64,000 bases of DNA from Lysobacteraceae bacterium. Its GTDB lineage: Bacteria > Pseudomonadota > Gammaproteobacteria > Xanthomonadales > Xanthomonadaceae. The notes below the pieces were generated by a model, which ran no database searches, had not been told where the DNA came from, and was given only the letters and a program-made list of their open reading frames with translations. A program made the position numbers and the translations under genes. This document shows positions 8,581-17,881 of this stretch, piece after piece; position 1 is the stretch's first letter, and each line of letters starts with the position of its first letter. The DNA lies in assembly GCA_016789405.1 (NCBI GenBank), contig JAEUPQ010000015.1, positions 62,001 through 126,000 of the forward strand, given 5' to 3'.

Positions 8581-8989
8581 CTTCCGCTCCTGCAGGGGGA
8601 TGCGGTTGAGGATAGGCGTATGGCCAATCGTCCACGGACGGTCATCGATATCTCAGTGGCATCACACTGGATCTCGCGAAAACAGTGGCATGGATGGCAT
8701 CAGCTCTGGATGCCGTAGAGGAGCGACATGCCTGGCTGCCGTGCTCATGGCATGGCGCATGATCGAGCCGTGCAGGGACCTGATGGTGTTCCGAAGGCGT
8801 TCCCCGGTGCCAGGAGTACAGGATCAAGGGCTTGGCGATCATCTGATCCCGACTTGATGCTGGCGTATGGACCGATCCGCTGACTAGAATCTGCTTGTCG
8901 CCCGTGGACTCGCGGGGGCATGCAGTGGACCGGCCGCACGGAATGCGGAGTCGTTGCCCTCAGCAGAGGGCCACCACAGGACACCTGCC

Positions 8990-9439
8990 ATGGACAGCCA
9001 GAATACGCAAGCACTGTTTCTCCCGATCTCCGCCCGCCTGACCGGATTCGAGGCCGTCGAGCTCGAAGGCACGGGCATGACGCAGACCTATTTCGACACC
9101 TTGTCGAAGAACACCCCACCGGATGTCCTCGCGCTGTTCTTCGAGGAAGTCGCCGCCATCCTTGCGTTGCAGGACGACGACGCGATCGATGCGGCGATCC
9201 GCTCGCGATTGATGCCGGATTCGTCGTACGACGCGACCGCCAAGGTCATCATCCTGATGTGGTACACCGGCGAGTGGTACAGCGGCATCGGCGAGTCTGC
9301 GAATGTCGCGTCCACGCAGATCGACGCCCCGTCGTACGTGCAGGGGCTGATGTGGGAAGCGGCCGAAACGCATCCGCCGGGCGCGAAGCAGCCCGGCTAC
9401 GGCTCGTGGGCCGAACCGCCGATCCGCATCACCGCCTGA
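8990..9439 (+). CDS. FAD-SLDH-like small subunit (sorbitol dehydrogenase family)
   Basis: Start at ATG 8990 with AGGA nine bases upstream; 149 aa. The sequence ALFLPISARLTGFEAVELEG near the N-terminus and VIILMWYTGEWYS near residue 90 follow the small-subunit pattern of membrane-bound FAD sugar and sugar-acid dehydrogenases (PF12318, FAD-SLDH). In that family the small subunit usually carries a twin-arginine signal and helps export the large subunit. Here there is no such signal, so the complex is probably cytoplasmic. It lies 87 bases before the GMC oxidoreductase and should partner it. Confidence 0.8.
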   Translation: MDSQNTQALFLPISARLTGFEAVELEGTGMTQTYFDTLSKNTPPDVLALFFEEVAAILALQDDDAIDAAIRSRLMPDSSYDATAKVIILMWYTGEWYSGIGESANVASTQIDAPSYVQGLMWEAAETHPPGAKQPGYGSWAEPPIRITA

Positions 9440-9526
9440 CGCATCCACCGCGGCGCCGGACAGGGTGCCCATGCGGTGCTCCCGCCACGGCGTTGTCGTC
9501 AACGCCAGAGCCAACGGAAGGTAACG

Positions 9527-11392
9527 ATGAGCAACGAATATGATGTGGTGGTCGTCGGCTCCGGCATTGCCGGATGCGTGCTGACCAAGGTCCTGACCCA
9601 GGCCGGAAAGCGCGTGTTGCTGATGGAAGCCGGCCTGGAAGCCGGCATCGCGCTCGACCCCGAGCGTGCCTATGACACTTACCAGAACTACCTGCAGACG
9701 TTCTACGCTTCGACGATCAAGGCGACCAACACGCCGTATCCGGATATCGAGGATGCGCAGTCGCCCGACGTGCTGCAGATCCAGGCGAAGACACCGTACG
9801 ACACGGGCTATTTCGTGCAGATGGGGCCGCTGCCGTTCGCGAGCGACTGCCTGCGCGCCCCCGGCGGCACCACGCTGCACTGGCTGGGCAACGTGCCGCG
9901 CATGCTGCCGAACGACTTCCGGATGCAGACGCTGTACGGACAGGGCGTCGACTGGCCGATCAGCTACGCCGACCTGGTGCCGTACTACGAGATGGCCGAG
10001 AACGAAATCGGCGTCTCCGGCGATGTCGCCGCGCAGGTGGGGCCGGACATGGGGCCGCAGAATTACGGGCCCGACTATGTGTTTCCGATGTACAAGATCC
10101 CGCAGAGTTACCAGGATCACGTCTGGATGAAGCACAGCCAGGACTTGCAGGTCACGCTCGACGGCCAGCAGTACAACGTGACCTGCGTGAGCATGCCGCA
10201 AGGGCGCAATTCCATTCCGAACCCGTCGTACCGCTACGGCACGACCGTCTGGAATGCCGAGGAAAAGCGGCTCCACCTGACGATCAGCGACAGCACCTAC
10301 CAGGTCGTCGGCTCGCTGTGGAACCCGTACACCGGCGAGCGCTGCGAGGGCAATTCCAGCTGCGTGCCGATCTGTCCTGTGCAGGCGAAGTACAACGCGC
10401 TGAAGACGCTGAACAAGGCCGACAGCACGCATCTGGACATCATCACCCAGTCTGTGGCGTCGTCGCTGCTGATCTGCCCGGAGACGAGGCGCATCGACGG
10501 CGTGGTGTACAAGACCTATGCGCAGCCGGATTCGACCGAATACTGCACGCAGGTTGCGCGCGGCAAGGTCTACATCCTCGCCTGCAGCGCGATCGAGAAT
10601 GCCAAGATCCTCCTTGCGTCCGACGCGGCGAACCGCAGCGACCAGGTCGGCCGAAACCTGATGGATCACCAGGTGCTGCTGACCTGGGGCCTGTTCCGCG
10701 AGAAGATCTGGCCGTATCGCGGCCCGGGCTGCACGACCTACATCCCGACTTTCCGCGACGGCGAATTCCGCCGGGACTTCGCGGCGTGGATCTCGCCCAT
10801 CGACAACTGGGGCTGGTCGTGGCCGACGTTCGCGCCGGGTTCGGACGTGGCCAACGCAGTGATCGGCGCCGGCATGTTCGGCAAGGCGCTGCGCACGCAC
10901 CTGAACGAGCACATCACGCGCCAGGCGCTGCTGCACTTCGAATGCGAGCAGGCGCCGGACCCCGACAACCGGGTGGTGATCGATCCCAAGTACAAGGATC
11001 AGCTGGACAACTATCGCCCGGTGATCCACTACGACGCTTCCGATTACATGCGCAAGTCGTTCAAGGCGGCCAAGGAGGTGTCGGACCAGATCTTCGCTGC
11101 CAACGGCATCGATGATCGCACCGAATACAGCCCGACCGAGCCCGATTACGTCACCTGGCAGGGACGCGGCTACACCTTCCGCGGCGCGGGGCACATCGTC
11201 GGCACGCACCGCATGGGTCATTCGCCTGACGACTCGGTGGTGGATGCCAACGGCCGCGCCTGGGATCACGAAAACCTGTATCTCGCCGGCTGCGGCAACA
11301 TGCCCACGCTCGGCACGTCGAATCCGACACTCACCATGACTGCCCTGGCGTTCAAGACTGCCGAGGCCGTGCTGAAGCACCTGGAGCCATGA
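9527..11392 (+). CDS. GMC-family FAD-dependent oxidoreductase, large subunit
   Basis: Start at ATG 9527 with GGAAGG just upstream; 621 aa. The N-terminus has the FAD dinucleotide motif VVVGSGIAGCVLTK (residues about 6-19). A Cys-rich stretch (CVPICPVQAKY, about 285) is typical of the gluconate/fructose dehydrogenase branch. The C-terminal GMC signature carries the active-site His in HIVGTHRMGHS (about 558) and NPTLTMTALAF near 595. It should oxidise an alcohol or polyol, but the substrate cannot be read from sequence. No signal peptide is present. Its stop overlaps the next gene's start by four bases (ATGA), so it is translationally coupled to the ferritin-like enzyme. Confidence 0.9.
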   Translation: MSNEYDVVVVGSGIAGCVLTKVLTQAGKRVLLMEAGLEAGIALDPERAYDTYQNYLQTFYASTIKATNTPYPDIEDAQSPDVLQIQAKTPYDTGYFVQMGPLPFASDCLRAPGGTTLHWLGNVPRMLPNDFRMQTLYGQGVDWPISYADLVPYYEMAENEIGVSGDVAAQVGPDMGPQNYGPDYVFPMYKIPQSYQDHVWMKHSQDLQVTLDGQQYNVTCVSMPQGRNSIPNPSYRYGTTVWNAEEKRLHLTISDSTYQVVGSLWNPYTGERCEGNSSCVPICPVQAKYNALKTLNKADSTHLDIITQSVASSLLICPETRRIDGVVYKTYAQPDSTEYCTQVARGKVYILACSAIENAKILLASDAANRSDQVGRNLMDHQVLLTWGLFREKIWPYRGPGCTTYIPTFRDGEFRRDFAAWISPIDNWGWSWPTFAPGSDVANAVIGAGMFGKALRTHLNEHITRQALLHFECEQAPDPDNRVVIDPKYKDQLDNYRPVIHYDASDYMRKSFKAAKEVSDQIFAANGIDDRTEYSPTEPDYVTWQGRGYTFRGAGHIVGTHRMGHSPDDSVVDANGRAWDHENLYLAGCGNMPTLGTSNPTLTMTALAFKTAEAVLKHLEP

Positions 11393-12597
11393 ACGCCATG
11401 AATGCCGAACGGGAAACCCATCCGCACGCAGAGAATCTCGCGCTCTCGGGTACGCCGCTGCTGAAGCGCGCGAGGGACGGAGGCAAGCGCCACATGCTCA
11501 CCTACGATGTCGGCGTGGCCGATGCTGACGTCGTCGCTTTCGCGGATGCCGGGCCAGACGCCGCGCCCGTCACGTTGCCCCAGCTCGAGCCCATGTCGCT
11601 GGAGGCGTTGCGCGGGCACCTGCAGACGGCCATCGAGATCGAACATGCGACGATTCCCACCTATCTGTGCGCGCTGTATTCGATCAAGGACGGCACCAAC
11701 ACCTTCGCTGCGCAGGCCATCCAGGGCGTGGTGATGGAAGAGATGCTTCACATGCTGCTCGCGTGCAACATCCTCAACGCCATCGGTGGCCGCCCCGTGA
11801 TCGATCATCCGGAATTCATCCCGGAATATCCGACCTACCTGCCGCATTCGGCGGACCTGTTCCTGGTGCCGCTGCAGAAGTTCGACAAGGACACCATCCA
11901 GGTCTTCCTCGACATCGAGAAGCCTGCGAAGCGTCTTTCGCCCCCGCAACCCGATCACTGGGACACCATCGGCCAGTTCTACAAATCGCTCAAGATCGCG
12001 CTGGTCCATCTCGATCGCACCACGCCGGGCGGCATCTTCAACGGCGACCCCGAGCGACAGATGCAGCCGCATCACTATTACGGTGGCGGGGGAAAGCTGG
12101 TGGCGGTGCACTGCCTGCATGATGCAATCCTCGCCATCGACGAGATCGTCGGGCAGGGCGAAGGCGTGAACGGCACCATCATCGATTCGGACAGCACCCT
12201 GTTCGGCGAGGACGTGGAATACGCGCATTACTTCCGCTTCAACGAGATCATGTGCGAGCACCGTTACCTGCCTACCGACAAGGCGAACGAACCGCCGAAC
12301 GGCCCGCCCGTGGAGGTCGACTGGGAAGCGGCCTGGAACATGCAGCCGAACCCGAAGATGGCGAACTACCCGCCGGGATCCGAACTGCATGAGAAGACGC
12401 TGGCGTTCAACCGGACCTACATGACGCTGTTGCATTCGATCCATGATGCGGTCAACGGAAATCCGCCCGAGCTCATGAAAGCGGTTCCGCTGATGTACGA
12501 CCTCAAGTACAAGGCGCTGGAGCTGATGGTCACGCCCTGGCAGGGCGGCATGACCGCGGGACCGAGCTTCGAGTACGTGCCGCCGGAACGTCGTTGA
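11389..12597 (+). CDS. VioB-type ferritin-like domain protein (iminophenyl-pyruvate dimer synthase-like)
   Basis: This 402-aa protein begins in a four-base overlap with the GMC gene; an ATG at 11398 is the alternative start. After about 65 disordered residues comes a ferritin-like fold with di-iron ligand motifs: EIEHATIPTYLCALYSI (about 82-98) and VVMEEMLHMLLACNILNAIG (about 113-132). This is the pattern of PF12902, the domain found in violacein VioB and related imine-coupling enzymes. A later Glu/His segment (NEIMCEHRYL, about 284) may complete the metal site. It lacks the rest of VioB, so dimer synthesis itself is not assured. Its tight coupling to the oxidoreductase suggests the two act in sequence. 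Confidence 0.85.
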   Translation: MNAMNAERETHPHAENLALSGTPLLKRARDGGKRHMLTYDVGVADADVVAFADAGPDAAPVTLPQLEPMSLEALRGHLQTAIEIEHATIPTYLCALYSIKDGTNTFAAQAIQGVVMEEMLHMLLACNILNAIGGRPVIDHPEFIPEYPTYLPHSADLFLVPLQKFDKDTIQVFLDIEKPAKRLSPPQPDHWDTIGQFYKSLKIALVHLDRTTPGGIFNGDPERQMQPHHYYGGGGKLVAVHCLHDAILAIDEIVGQGEGVNGTIIDSDSTLFGEDVEYAHYFRFNEIMCEHRYLPTDKANEPPNGPPVEVDWEAAWNMQPNPKMANYPPGSELHEKTLAFNRTYMTLLHSIHDAVNGNPPELMKAVPLMYDLKYKALELMVTPWQGGMTAGPSFEYVPPERR

Positions 12598-12697
12598 TCC
12601 GGGAGCTGCGTTGCTGCATCGCAGCCTGACCGTTGCGGAACCGGGCATCACGTCGCCATGATGATGCTTGCGATAGCGCCTTCGCTGGACAGTGATG

Positions 12698-12723
12698 GGG
12701 CCAGCCATGAGGCTGGCCCTTTT
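12698..12723 (+). terminator. Rho-independent terminator
   Basis: A perfect nine-base stem GGGCCAGCC / GGCTGGCCC around the loop ATGA, followed by TTTT. It lies 100 bases after the ferritin-like gene and would end the three-gene oxidoreductase operon. Confidence 0.85.
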
Positions 12724-12794
12724 GCGTGTATCACTTCAGGATCATTGGTGTCGTTTGCCGTCAATCGCGGCCAGGATTGCAGTAGGCTTCGCCA

Positions 12795-13049
12795 ATGCGC
12801 TGGTTTGATCCTGTCCTTGCATTTGGCACCAAAGGCTCGGAGATCGAACTTCACACCCATGGCGATGGCAAGTTGGCGCTGCCCGACGCGACCGGAAATT
12901 CGGTGAAGGTCGGATACTGGGACGTCGACTGGGTGGATGACGGTACGCACGGACCCGCGAACAGCGGTGACCAGATTGCCTTCGATGGTTCACTGGACAT
13001 TTTCAAGATCACGATCAACGGCAAGCCAGCCATCCGAGTGAATGCATGA
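12795..13049 (+). CDS. Small hypothetical protein
   Basis: An 84-aa ORF from ATG 12795 with only a weak AGTAGG upstream. It is rich in Gly, Asp and beta-forming residues (KVGYWDVDWVDDGTHGP, FDGSLDIFKITINGKPAIRV) and reads like a small beta-sandwich protein. It has no signal peptide. It sits after the terminator at 12698-12723 and before the phosphoesterase, in the same direction as both. Composition supports coding, but no family is recognised. Confidence 0.6.
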   Translation: MRWFDPVLAFGTKGSEIELHTHGDGKLALPDATGNSVKVGYWDVDWVDDGTHGPANSGDQIAFDGSLDIFKITINGKPAIRVNA

Positions 13050-13201
13050 AGTTGGAGGTCGGAGCAGGGGGCTTCGGCCGCTGCATTGTCCGCGTCAGCA
13101 GGATGTCGATGTGTCGCGCCGCTTGCGAGGTCGCGGGTCAGGACGCGTTCAATTGATCGCAATGCCCGGATCGATCCCATCCACATGCAAGGAGCGCTGC
13201 G

Positions 13202-14821
13202 ATGTCAACGTCTTCCGCAAATGGCCCGGCTAACTCCGAGGTCAAGCATGTCTTCGTTCTGATGCTCGAGAACCACTCGTTCGACCATGTCTTCGCGATG
13301 TCGGGGATTCCTTCCATCGCGGCCGCGACGACGGCGGACAGCAACGAGTATTACGGCCAGACCTATCACGTGAGGTCCGGGGCACCTGCAAGCATGACCA
13401 CGGATCCCGGCCATGAATTCGCCGACGTCGCGCAGCAGCTTTCAGGCGGAAATGCCGGTTTCGCGATCAACTACGCAACCTCGCGCAGCGAGACGACCGG
13501 CGTCCCGGACAAGGCGAACATCGGCGACATCATGGCCTGCTTCGACACGCCCACGCAGTTGCCGGTGATCCTGCAGCTCGCGCGCGAGTATGCGGTCTGC
13601 GATTTCTGGTTCTCTTCGCTGCCCGGTCCGACCTGGCCGAATCGATTCTTCGTCCATGGCGCGTCGTCGGCCTGCCTCGATCGCAGTCCCACGACCTTGA
13701 ACGAGGTCGATTGGGTATCGCATGCCCATGGCTACGCATTCGAGCACGGGACCATCTACCAGGCGCTCGATGCGCGCTTTCCCGATCTCAGCGGCGCGCC
13801 CGGGCCCGGGCATGCGTGGCGGATCTACAGCGACTTTCACAATCGCTACCGCCCGCAGCGGGAATACATGCATGGTGGCTGGATTCCCCAGGTGGCGTCG
13901 CTGAAGGACGTCGCATTCTCGGATGTGCGCCACCTGCATTCACGCGATGCCGCCAACCAGTGGATCGACAACCTCGCGAAGGACCTGCAGGGCGACTATC
14001 CCTTTCCCTATACCTTCATCGAGCCCAACTACGGGCGCAGCTTCTTCGACAAGCAGCCGCCCTATGCGGGGCCGGGATACAAGGAGGGGTCGTCGCAGCA
14101 TCCGGAGGACGACTGCCACGGCGGCGAGTGCCTGATCAAGGGCGTGTACGAAGCGATCCGAAATTCCCCGCTGTGGAACGACAGCCTGCTTGTCATCGTG
14201 TACGACGAACATGGCGGCTTCTACGACCATGTCTCGCCGGACGAGCCCAGGTTCAGGGCCAAGGCCGTGCCCCCGGGAGACAGCAATGTCAACGGACTCC
14301 AGGCATTGAACGGTTTCGATTTCGCGCGCTTCGGCGTGCGCGTTCCCGCTGTGGTCGTCTCGCCGCGCATCCAGGCGGGCACCGTGGACCACACGATCTA
14401 CGATCACACCTCCATCCTTGCAACGGTCGAGCGGTGTTTCGGCATGGGGGCGTTGACCAAGCGCGACGAGACAGCGAACGACCTGATCCACCTGTTCGCC
14501 GGCCAACCCTTGCGCGGCGACGATGCGTGCCCGAAGGTGCTTGTCTCACCTGCGCCATCCAGCCCGGATGCCCAGATCGAAGTCCCTCGCGAGATCGACC
14601 AGCCACTTCCGGGATCCGGGAACTGGTTGGGATTCCTGCAGATTCTCCTGAAGTCGGAACTCGAGGAGGCGGCGGGCGACGCGGCCGCACAGGCGGCGAT
14701 CCTCGGCGCCTTCGATGGCATCAAGACCACGACGCAGGCCAAGGCCTACATGCAGCGCATGGGCGAACGTGCGCTCCGTGCGCAAGGCGCGAGCATGCCT
14801 TGCAATCGTGATTCGCCTTGA
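13202..14821 (+). CDS. Phosphoesterase-family protein (phospholipase C / acid phosphatase type)
   Basis: Start at ATG 13202, with AAGGAG eight bases before it; 539 aa. The N-terminal motif HVFVLMLENHSFDHVF carries the Asn/Glu metal ligands of the PF04185 phosphoesterase family (PlcC/AcpA-like). Further ligands are in YDEHGGFYDHVSP (about 335) and the downstream VVVSPRIQAG region. These enzymes hydrolyse phosphodiesters or phosphomonoesters of lipids and small molecules. The usual Tat or Sec signal is missing, so this copy appears cytoplasmic or is exported in another way. Its place between the oxidase genes and the tyrosinase suggests a shared role, but the substrate is unknown. Confidence 0.85.
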   Translation: MSTSSANGPANSEVKHVFVLMLENHSFDHVFAMSGIPSIAAATTADSNEYYGQTYHVRSGAPASMTTDPGHEFADVAQQLSGGNAGFAINYATSRSETTGVPDKANIGDIMACFDTPTQLPVILQLAREYAVCDFWFSSLPGPTWPNRFFVHGASSACLDRSPTTLNEVDWVSHAHGYAFEHGTIYQALDARFPDLSGAPGPGHAWRIYSDFHNRYRPQREYMHGGWIPQVASLKDVAFSDVRHLHSRDAANQWIDNLAKDLQGDYPFPYTFIEPNYGRSFFDKQPPYAGPGYKEGSSQHPEDDCHGGECLIKGVYEAIRNSPLWNDSLLVIVYDEHGGFYDHVSPDEPRFRAKAVPPGDSNVNGLQALNGFDFARFGVRVPAVVVSPRIQAGTVDHTIYDHTSILATVERCFGMGALTKRDETANDLIHLFAGQPLRGDDACPKVLVSPAPSSPDAQIEVPREIDQPLPGSGNWLGFLQILLKSELEEAAGDAAAQAAILGAFDGIKTTTQAKAYMQRMGERALRAQGASMPCNRDSP

Positions 14822-14979
14822 TGCAAATGCGCTTGCCGTGTCGGGTGGTGAGTCCAGGCTGGCAGAAATTGCAGGATCATCCAGCCGCTATGCCGGTCAT
14901 GTTTGGTGTAGTTTCGTCGTCGAGTGCCGTTGGGCTCGATCGTGTCAAACCTGTCGTTTCCCCTGTCAAGGAGTGATGT

Positions 14980-16563
14980 ATGCGATCAGTCAATGTAACG
15001 ATGGCGAGCCTGCTTTCGCTGCTGCTGTGCGTATGTTCCGTTGTCGCCCATGCGCAGCCGGTTCGCATCAGCGTTGCGGAATTCTCGAAAGACCCGGCCA
15101 GCGTCGCCGGCCTGAAGTCCGCCATCGATTCGATGCGCACTGCCAGCGATGCCGATCCGATGTCCCAGGAGTTCCGTACGAGTCTCGCCTATTGGGCCAA
15201 CACGCACGGCTACATCGGTACCGGTACGCACGCCACCAGCATGCAGAAGTACATCATCGACTACCGCATGCCGCAGTGCCTGCAGGCCTATCCGAAGAGT
15301 ACCTGCGATGCGTACTACAAGCACGTGGTCAATGTCGACGTGCCGCCTGACGGGTATACCGACTCGATCTGGGGCACCTGCCAGCACGGCAACCTCTTCT
15401 TCCTGCCGTGGCATCGCTTCTACCTGCATTATTTCGAGCGCACCGTGCGCAAGCGCATGAACAACCCGCAATTCGCGCTGCCGTACTGGAACTATTTCGA
15501 TAACTACGTACCGACGAGGAAGGGAATCGTCCTGCCGCCGCTGGTCGTCGGCTCGCAGAACACCCTGCAGGATACGTGGCGGACGCCTGGCCTGAATGAA
15601 GCCAAGGTCGTGATGGACGCGAGTTCCGCGGATGCCTCGCAGGCGTTCTCCTTCAACGACTTCACGAACTTCTCGAACACGCTGCAGGGCCAGCCGCACG
15701 GCGCCATGCACTGTGCCGTCGGCTCGGGCTGCGTGATGCCGGACATCGGTCTGGTGCCCATCGCCGGTGCCGATCCGGTCTTCTACATGCACCATGCCAA
15801 TATCGACCGACTGTGGCAGTGCTGGATGGTGCGGAAGGCCAATGGCCAGACCATCGACCTTGCCTGGGCCAAGGCGAACCTCGGCATGCCGGATTCCTGG
15901 TACGAGCAGTCCTACACGTTCATCGATGAGAACGGCAATCCGGTCAACGTCAAGGTGGCGGATGTCTTCTCCGCGCAGTACACGCCAAGCTATGACCAGT
16001 TGCAGGATTGCGGCGTCAATCCCGCCACGAAGCGCACCCTGCTGCTCGCCACGGCCGTCAAGGGCCGCAGTCCGCTGATGGCGCATCGCACCCGGGTGCT
16101 CGACACGCCCGTCACCCTCGGCAACAAGCCCGTCAACGTCTCGCTGAAGCCCGACCCCGCACCGCAGCTCGAGATGAACGACAGCGTGGAGCCCACGGGC
16201 CAATCCGAAGGACATACCTACCTGGTTCTTGAAGATGTGACGCTGGTCGGTCTGCCTGCGTTGACATACAAGGTCTACATCTTCAACAAGAAGAACCCGA
16301 AGAAGGCGAGCTACGTGGCCACCTTCAGCTTTTTCGGCACGGGACCGGCGCATGAGGGACATGGCGACGGCAGCTCGCTTGGCGACCTCGTGTATCAGGT
16401 GAGCGGCAACCTTGCCGAGTTGGGAATCCAGTCGGCCGACGATATCGGCATCCGGTTCGAGCCGACCAACCTGCTGGTCGGTCAGAAGTTGCGCAACCAG
16501 GCCGCCGGCAACGGCGTGAAGGTCGGCAGCATCCGACTCAAGACCACGCCCGACGCGCCCTGA
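14980..16563 (+). CDS. Secreted tyrosinase (type 3 copper oxidase)
   Basis: Start at ATG 14980, preceded by AAGGAG; 527 aa. It has a Sec signal peptide (LLSLLLCVCSVVAHA, cleavage after about residue 25). Copper site A is visible as CQHGNLFFLPWHRFYLHYFE (about 133-152) and copper site B as QPHGAMHCAVG (about 238) and YMHHANIDRLWQCW (about 269). A C-terminal domain of about 150 residues resembles the polyphenol-oxidase tail, which often shields the active site until removed. It should oxidise phenols or catechols in the periplasm or outside the cell. It is the last gene of the 9.0-16.6 kb cluster and is followed by a strong terminator. Confidence 0.9.
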   Translation: MRSVNVTMASLLSLLLCVCSVVAHAQPVRISVAEFSKDPASVAGLKSAIDSMRTASDADPMSQEFRTSLAYWANTHGYIGTGTHATSMQKYIIDYRMPQCLQAYPKSTCDAYYKHVVNVDVPPDGYTDSIWGTCQHGNLFFLPWHRFYLHYFERTVRKRMNNPQFALPYWNYFDNYVPTRKGIVLPPLVVGSQNTLQDTWRTPGLNEAKVVMDASSADASQAFSFNDFTNFSNTLQGQPHGAMHCAVGSGCVMPDIGLVPIAGADPVFYMHHANIDRLWQCWMVRKANGQTIDLAWAKANLGMPDSWYEQSYTFIDENGNPVNVKVADVFSAQYTPSYDQLQDCGVNPATKRTLLLATAVKGRSPLMAHRTRVLDTPVTLGNKPVNVSLKPDPAPQLEMNDSVEPTGQSEGHTYLVLEDVTLVGLPALTYKVYIFNKKNPKKASYVATFSFFGTGPAHEGHGDGSSLGDLVYQVSGNLAELGIQSADDIGIRFEPTNLLVGQKLRNQAAGNGVKVGSIRLKTTPDAP

Positions 16564-16638
16564 GCTTCTAAGCTCGCCAGTCTGGGCAAGCTACCTGGAC
16601 CAGCCACCTAGACCAGCCACCTGAATACAGCGCTTGAG

Positions 16639-16671
16639 GATGGGTTCCGCGAAAGCGGAACCCATCTTCTT
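16639..16671 (+). terminator. Rho-independent terminator after the tyrosinase gene
   Basis: A perfect 12-base stem GATGGGTTCCGC / GCGGAACCCATC with a GAAA tetraloop (16639-16666), followed by TTCTT. It lies about 75 bases beyond the tyrosinase stop codon. Confidence 0.85.
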
Positions 16672-16763
16672 GTTGCCGCGGGAAGAGGAGGCGTGCCGGT
16701 TGCTTCGAACGATCCACGACCTGCTCGGTGATCGCTCGAGGACGCCGATATGTTGGATCTCAA

Positions 16764-17249
16764 TCAGCGCAGATCGACCTCGGCCGTCTTGTCGGCGTAC
16801 GTCTTCTTCGGATCGTGGCCGAGGAGCAGGTGGATGCCGGCCATCAGCGTCGACTCGTTCTGCCAGACGTGCGCGTGCTCGGCATCGAATCGAAGCAGGC
16901 GCAGTTTCGTGTCCTGCTTACCACCTTCGAACCAGGCGGCGATGAAGGGGTTCCAGAGTCGGTCGATGACGTTTTCATCGTTATCGACGCGGATGGGGCC
17001 ATCGATGCATGCGAACAGCCCGTGGCCCTTGGCCGCATAGCACGCACGCGCACTGGCGACGCCATCGCCCAATTGCTCGACGATGCCGTTGTCGGCCGAG
17101 GTGAAAATCCAGAGCGGACCCTTGCCGCCGTCGATCAAGGCCGTCATCGGGCGCATGTGATCGCCGGAATCCTTCAGTCCGATCATGAGCGTGCGATCGT
17201 GTTCGATCCCTTTCCAGAGAGCGAGTTCGAGATCCTTGGATGTTGTCAT
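16764..17249 (-). CDS. Pyridoxamine 5'-phosphate oxidase-fold general stress protein
   Basis: A 161-aa soluble protein beginning MTTSKDLELALWKGIEHDRT, with AGGA upstream of the ATG at 17249. The pattern (DHMRPMTAL, GPLWIFTSADNGIVEQL, HVWQNES) is that of the general stress protein 26 branch of the split-barrel flavin-binding family (PF16242). Such proteins bind FMN or FAD. Some are linked to stress tolerance, but the reaction is generally unknown. It stands alone and faces the tyrosinase gene. The gap upstream (17250-17881) shows no convincing gene or RNA. Confidence 0.85.
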   Translation of the reverse strand: MTTSKDLELALWKGIEHDRTLMIGLKDSGDHMRPMTALIDGGKGPLWIFTSADNGIVEQLGDGVASARACYAAKGHGLFACIDGPIRVDNDENVIDRLWNPFIAAWFEGGKQDTKLRLLRFDAEHAHVWQNESTLMAGIHLLLGHDPKKTYADKTAEVDLR

Positions 17250-17881
17250 CGTGGTGTTTTCCTGTGTGGGGACACGCAGTCCGCCGCAAGAGGCATGCCA
17301 CTGATGGAGCGCATGCCGGGACGCGGGATTTCTCCGGCATCAGGGCGTGGCCCGACGCGCACTGGCCGCAGTCCCTTGCGCGTCCCTGTGCAGGACGCAC
17401 GATGCCTCGGGCGCGTTGCACGCTGGCGAGACGCGAAGCAATCGAACGTCACGGAGGCTGGCCCGGGTTCGCTCCATTCGCCGTTCCGATGGCATACGAC
17501 TGGTCTTGTTGCGGACGAATTGCAGCGCATGAACGGCCGGCTCGCTGATGGCGGAGCGTCGCTCTGGTTCGTCACCATGTGCCGACCGGATAATGCGCTG
17601 GACGACTCCCGGCCAGGAAAGGGCGCTTTACGTTCCGGCACGCCGGGCCTGGTTGCGCACCCGCCGTACGTGTGCGAATTCAGTCGCGCGCTCTGACGTT
17701 TGTTCCTCGTTCCAGACTCGCGCGCCGTTGCGGGTGTGGAAAAAAACGAATCCGGGTGCGCGGATGCCGGGAGTGGAGCTTGTTGGGAATGCCGTGGACT
17801 TGCGCGATCAGGCCATGATTCTCGCTACCCGGGGCAGCCATGTCGTATCGTGTCGCCAGCCATTGGAAAGGGGTTTCCGTG

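Noticed and set aside
8960-11380. An 806-aa minus-strand ORF opposite the GMC oxidoreductase
   Set aside because: It mirrors the oxidoreductase and its small-subunit gene and has no motif or start signal.
17250-17881. ORFs of 60-145 aa in the gap before the lipoprotein gene
   Set aside because: Composition is unlike the neighbouring genes and none has a start signal; I see no gene here.
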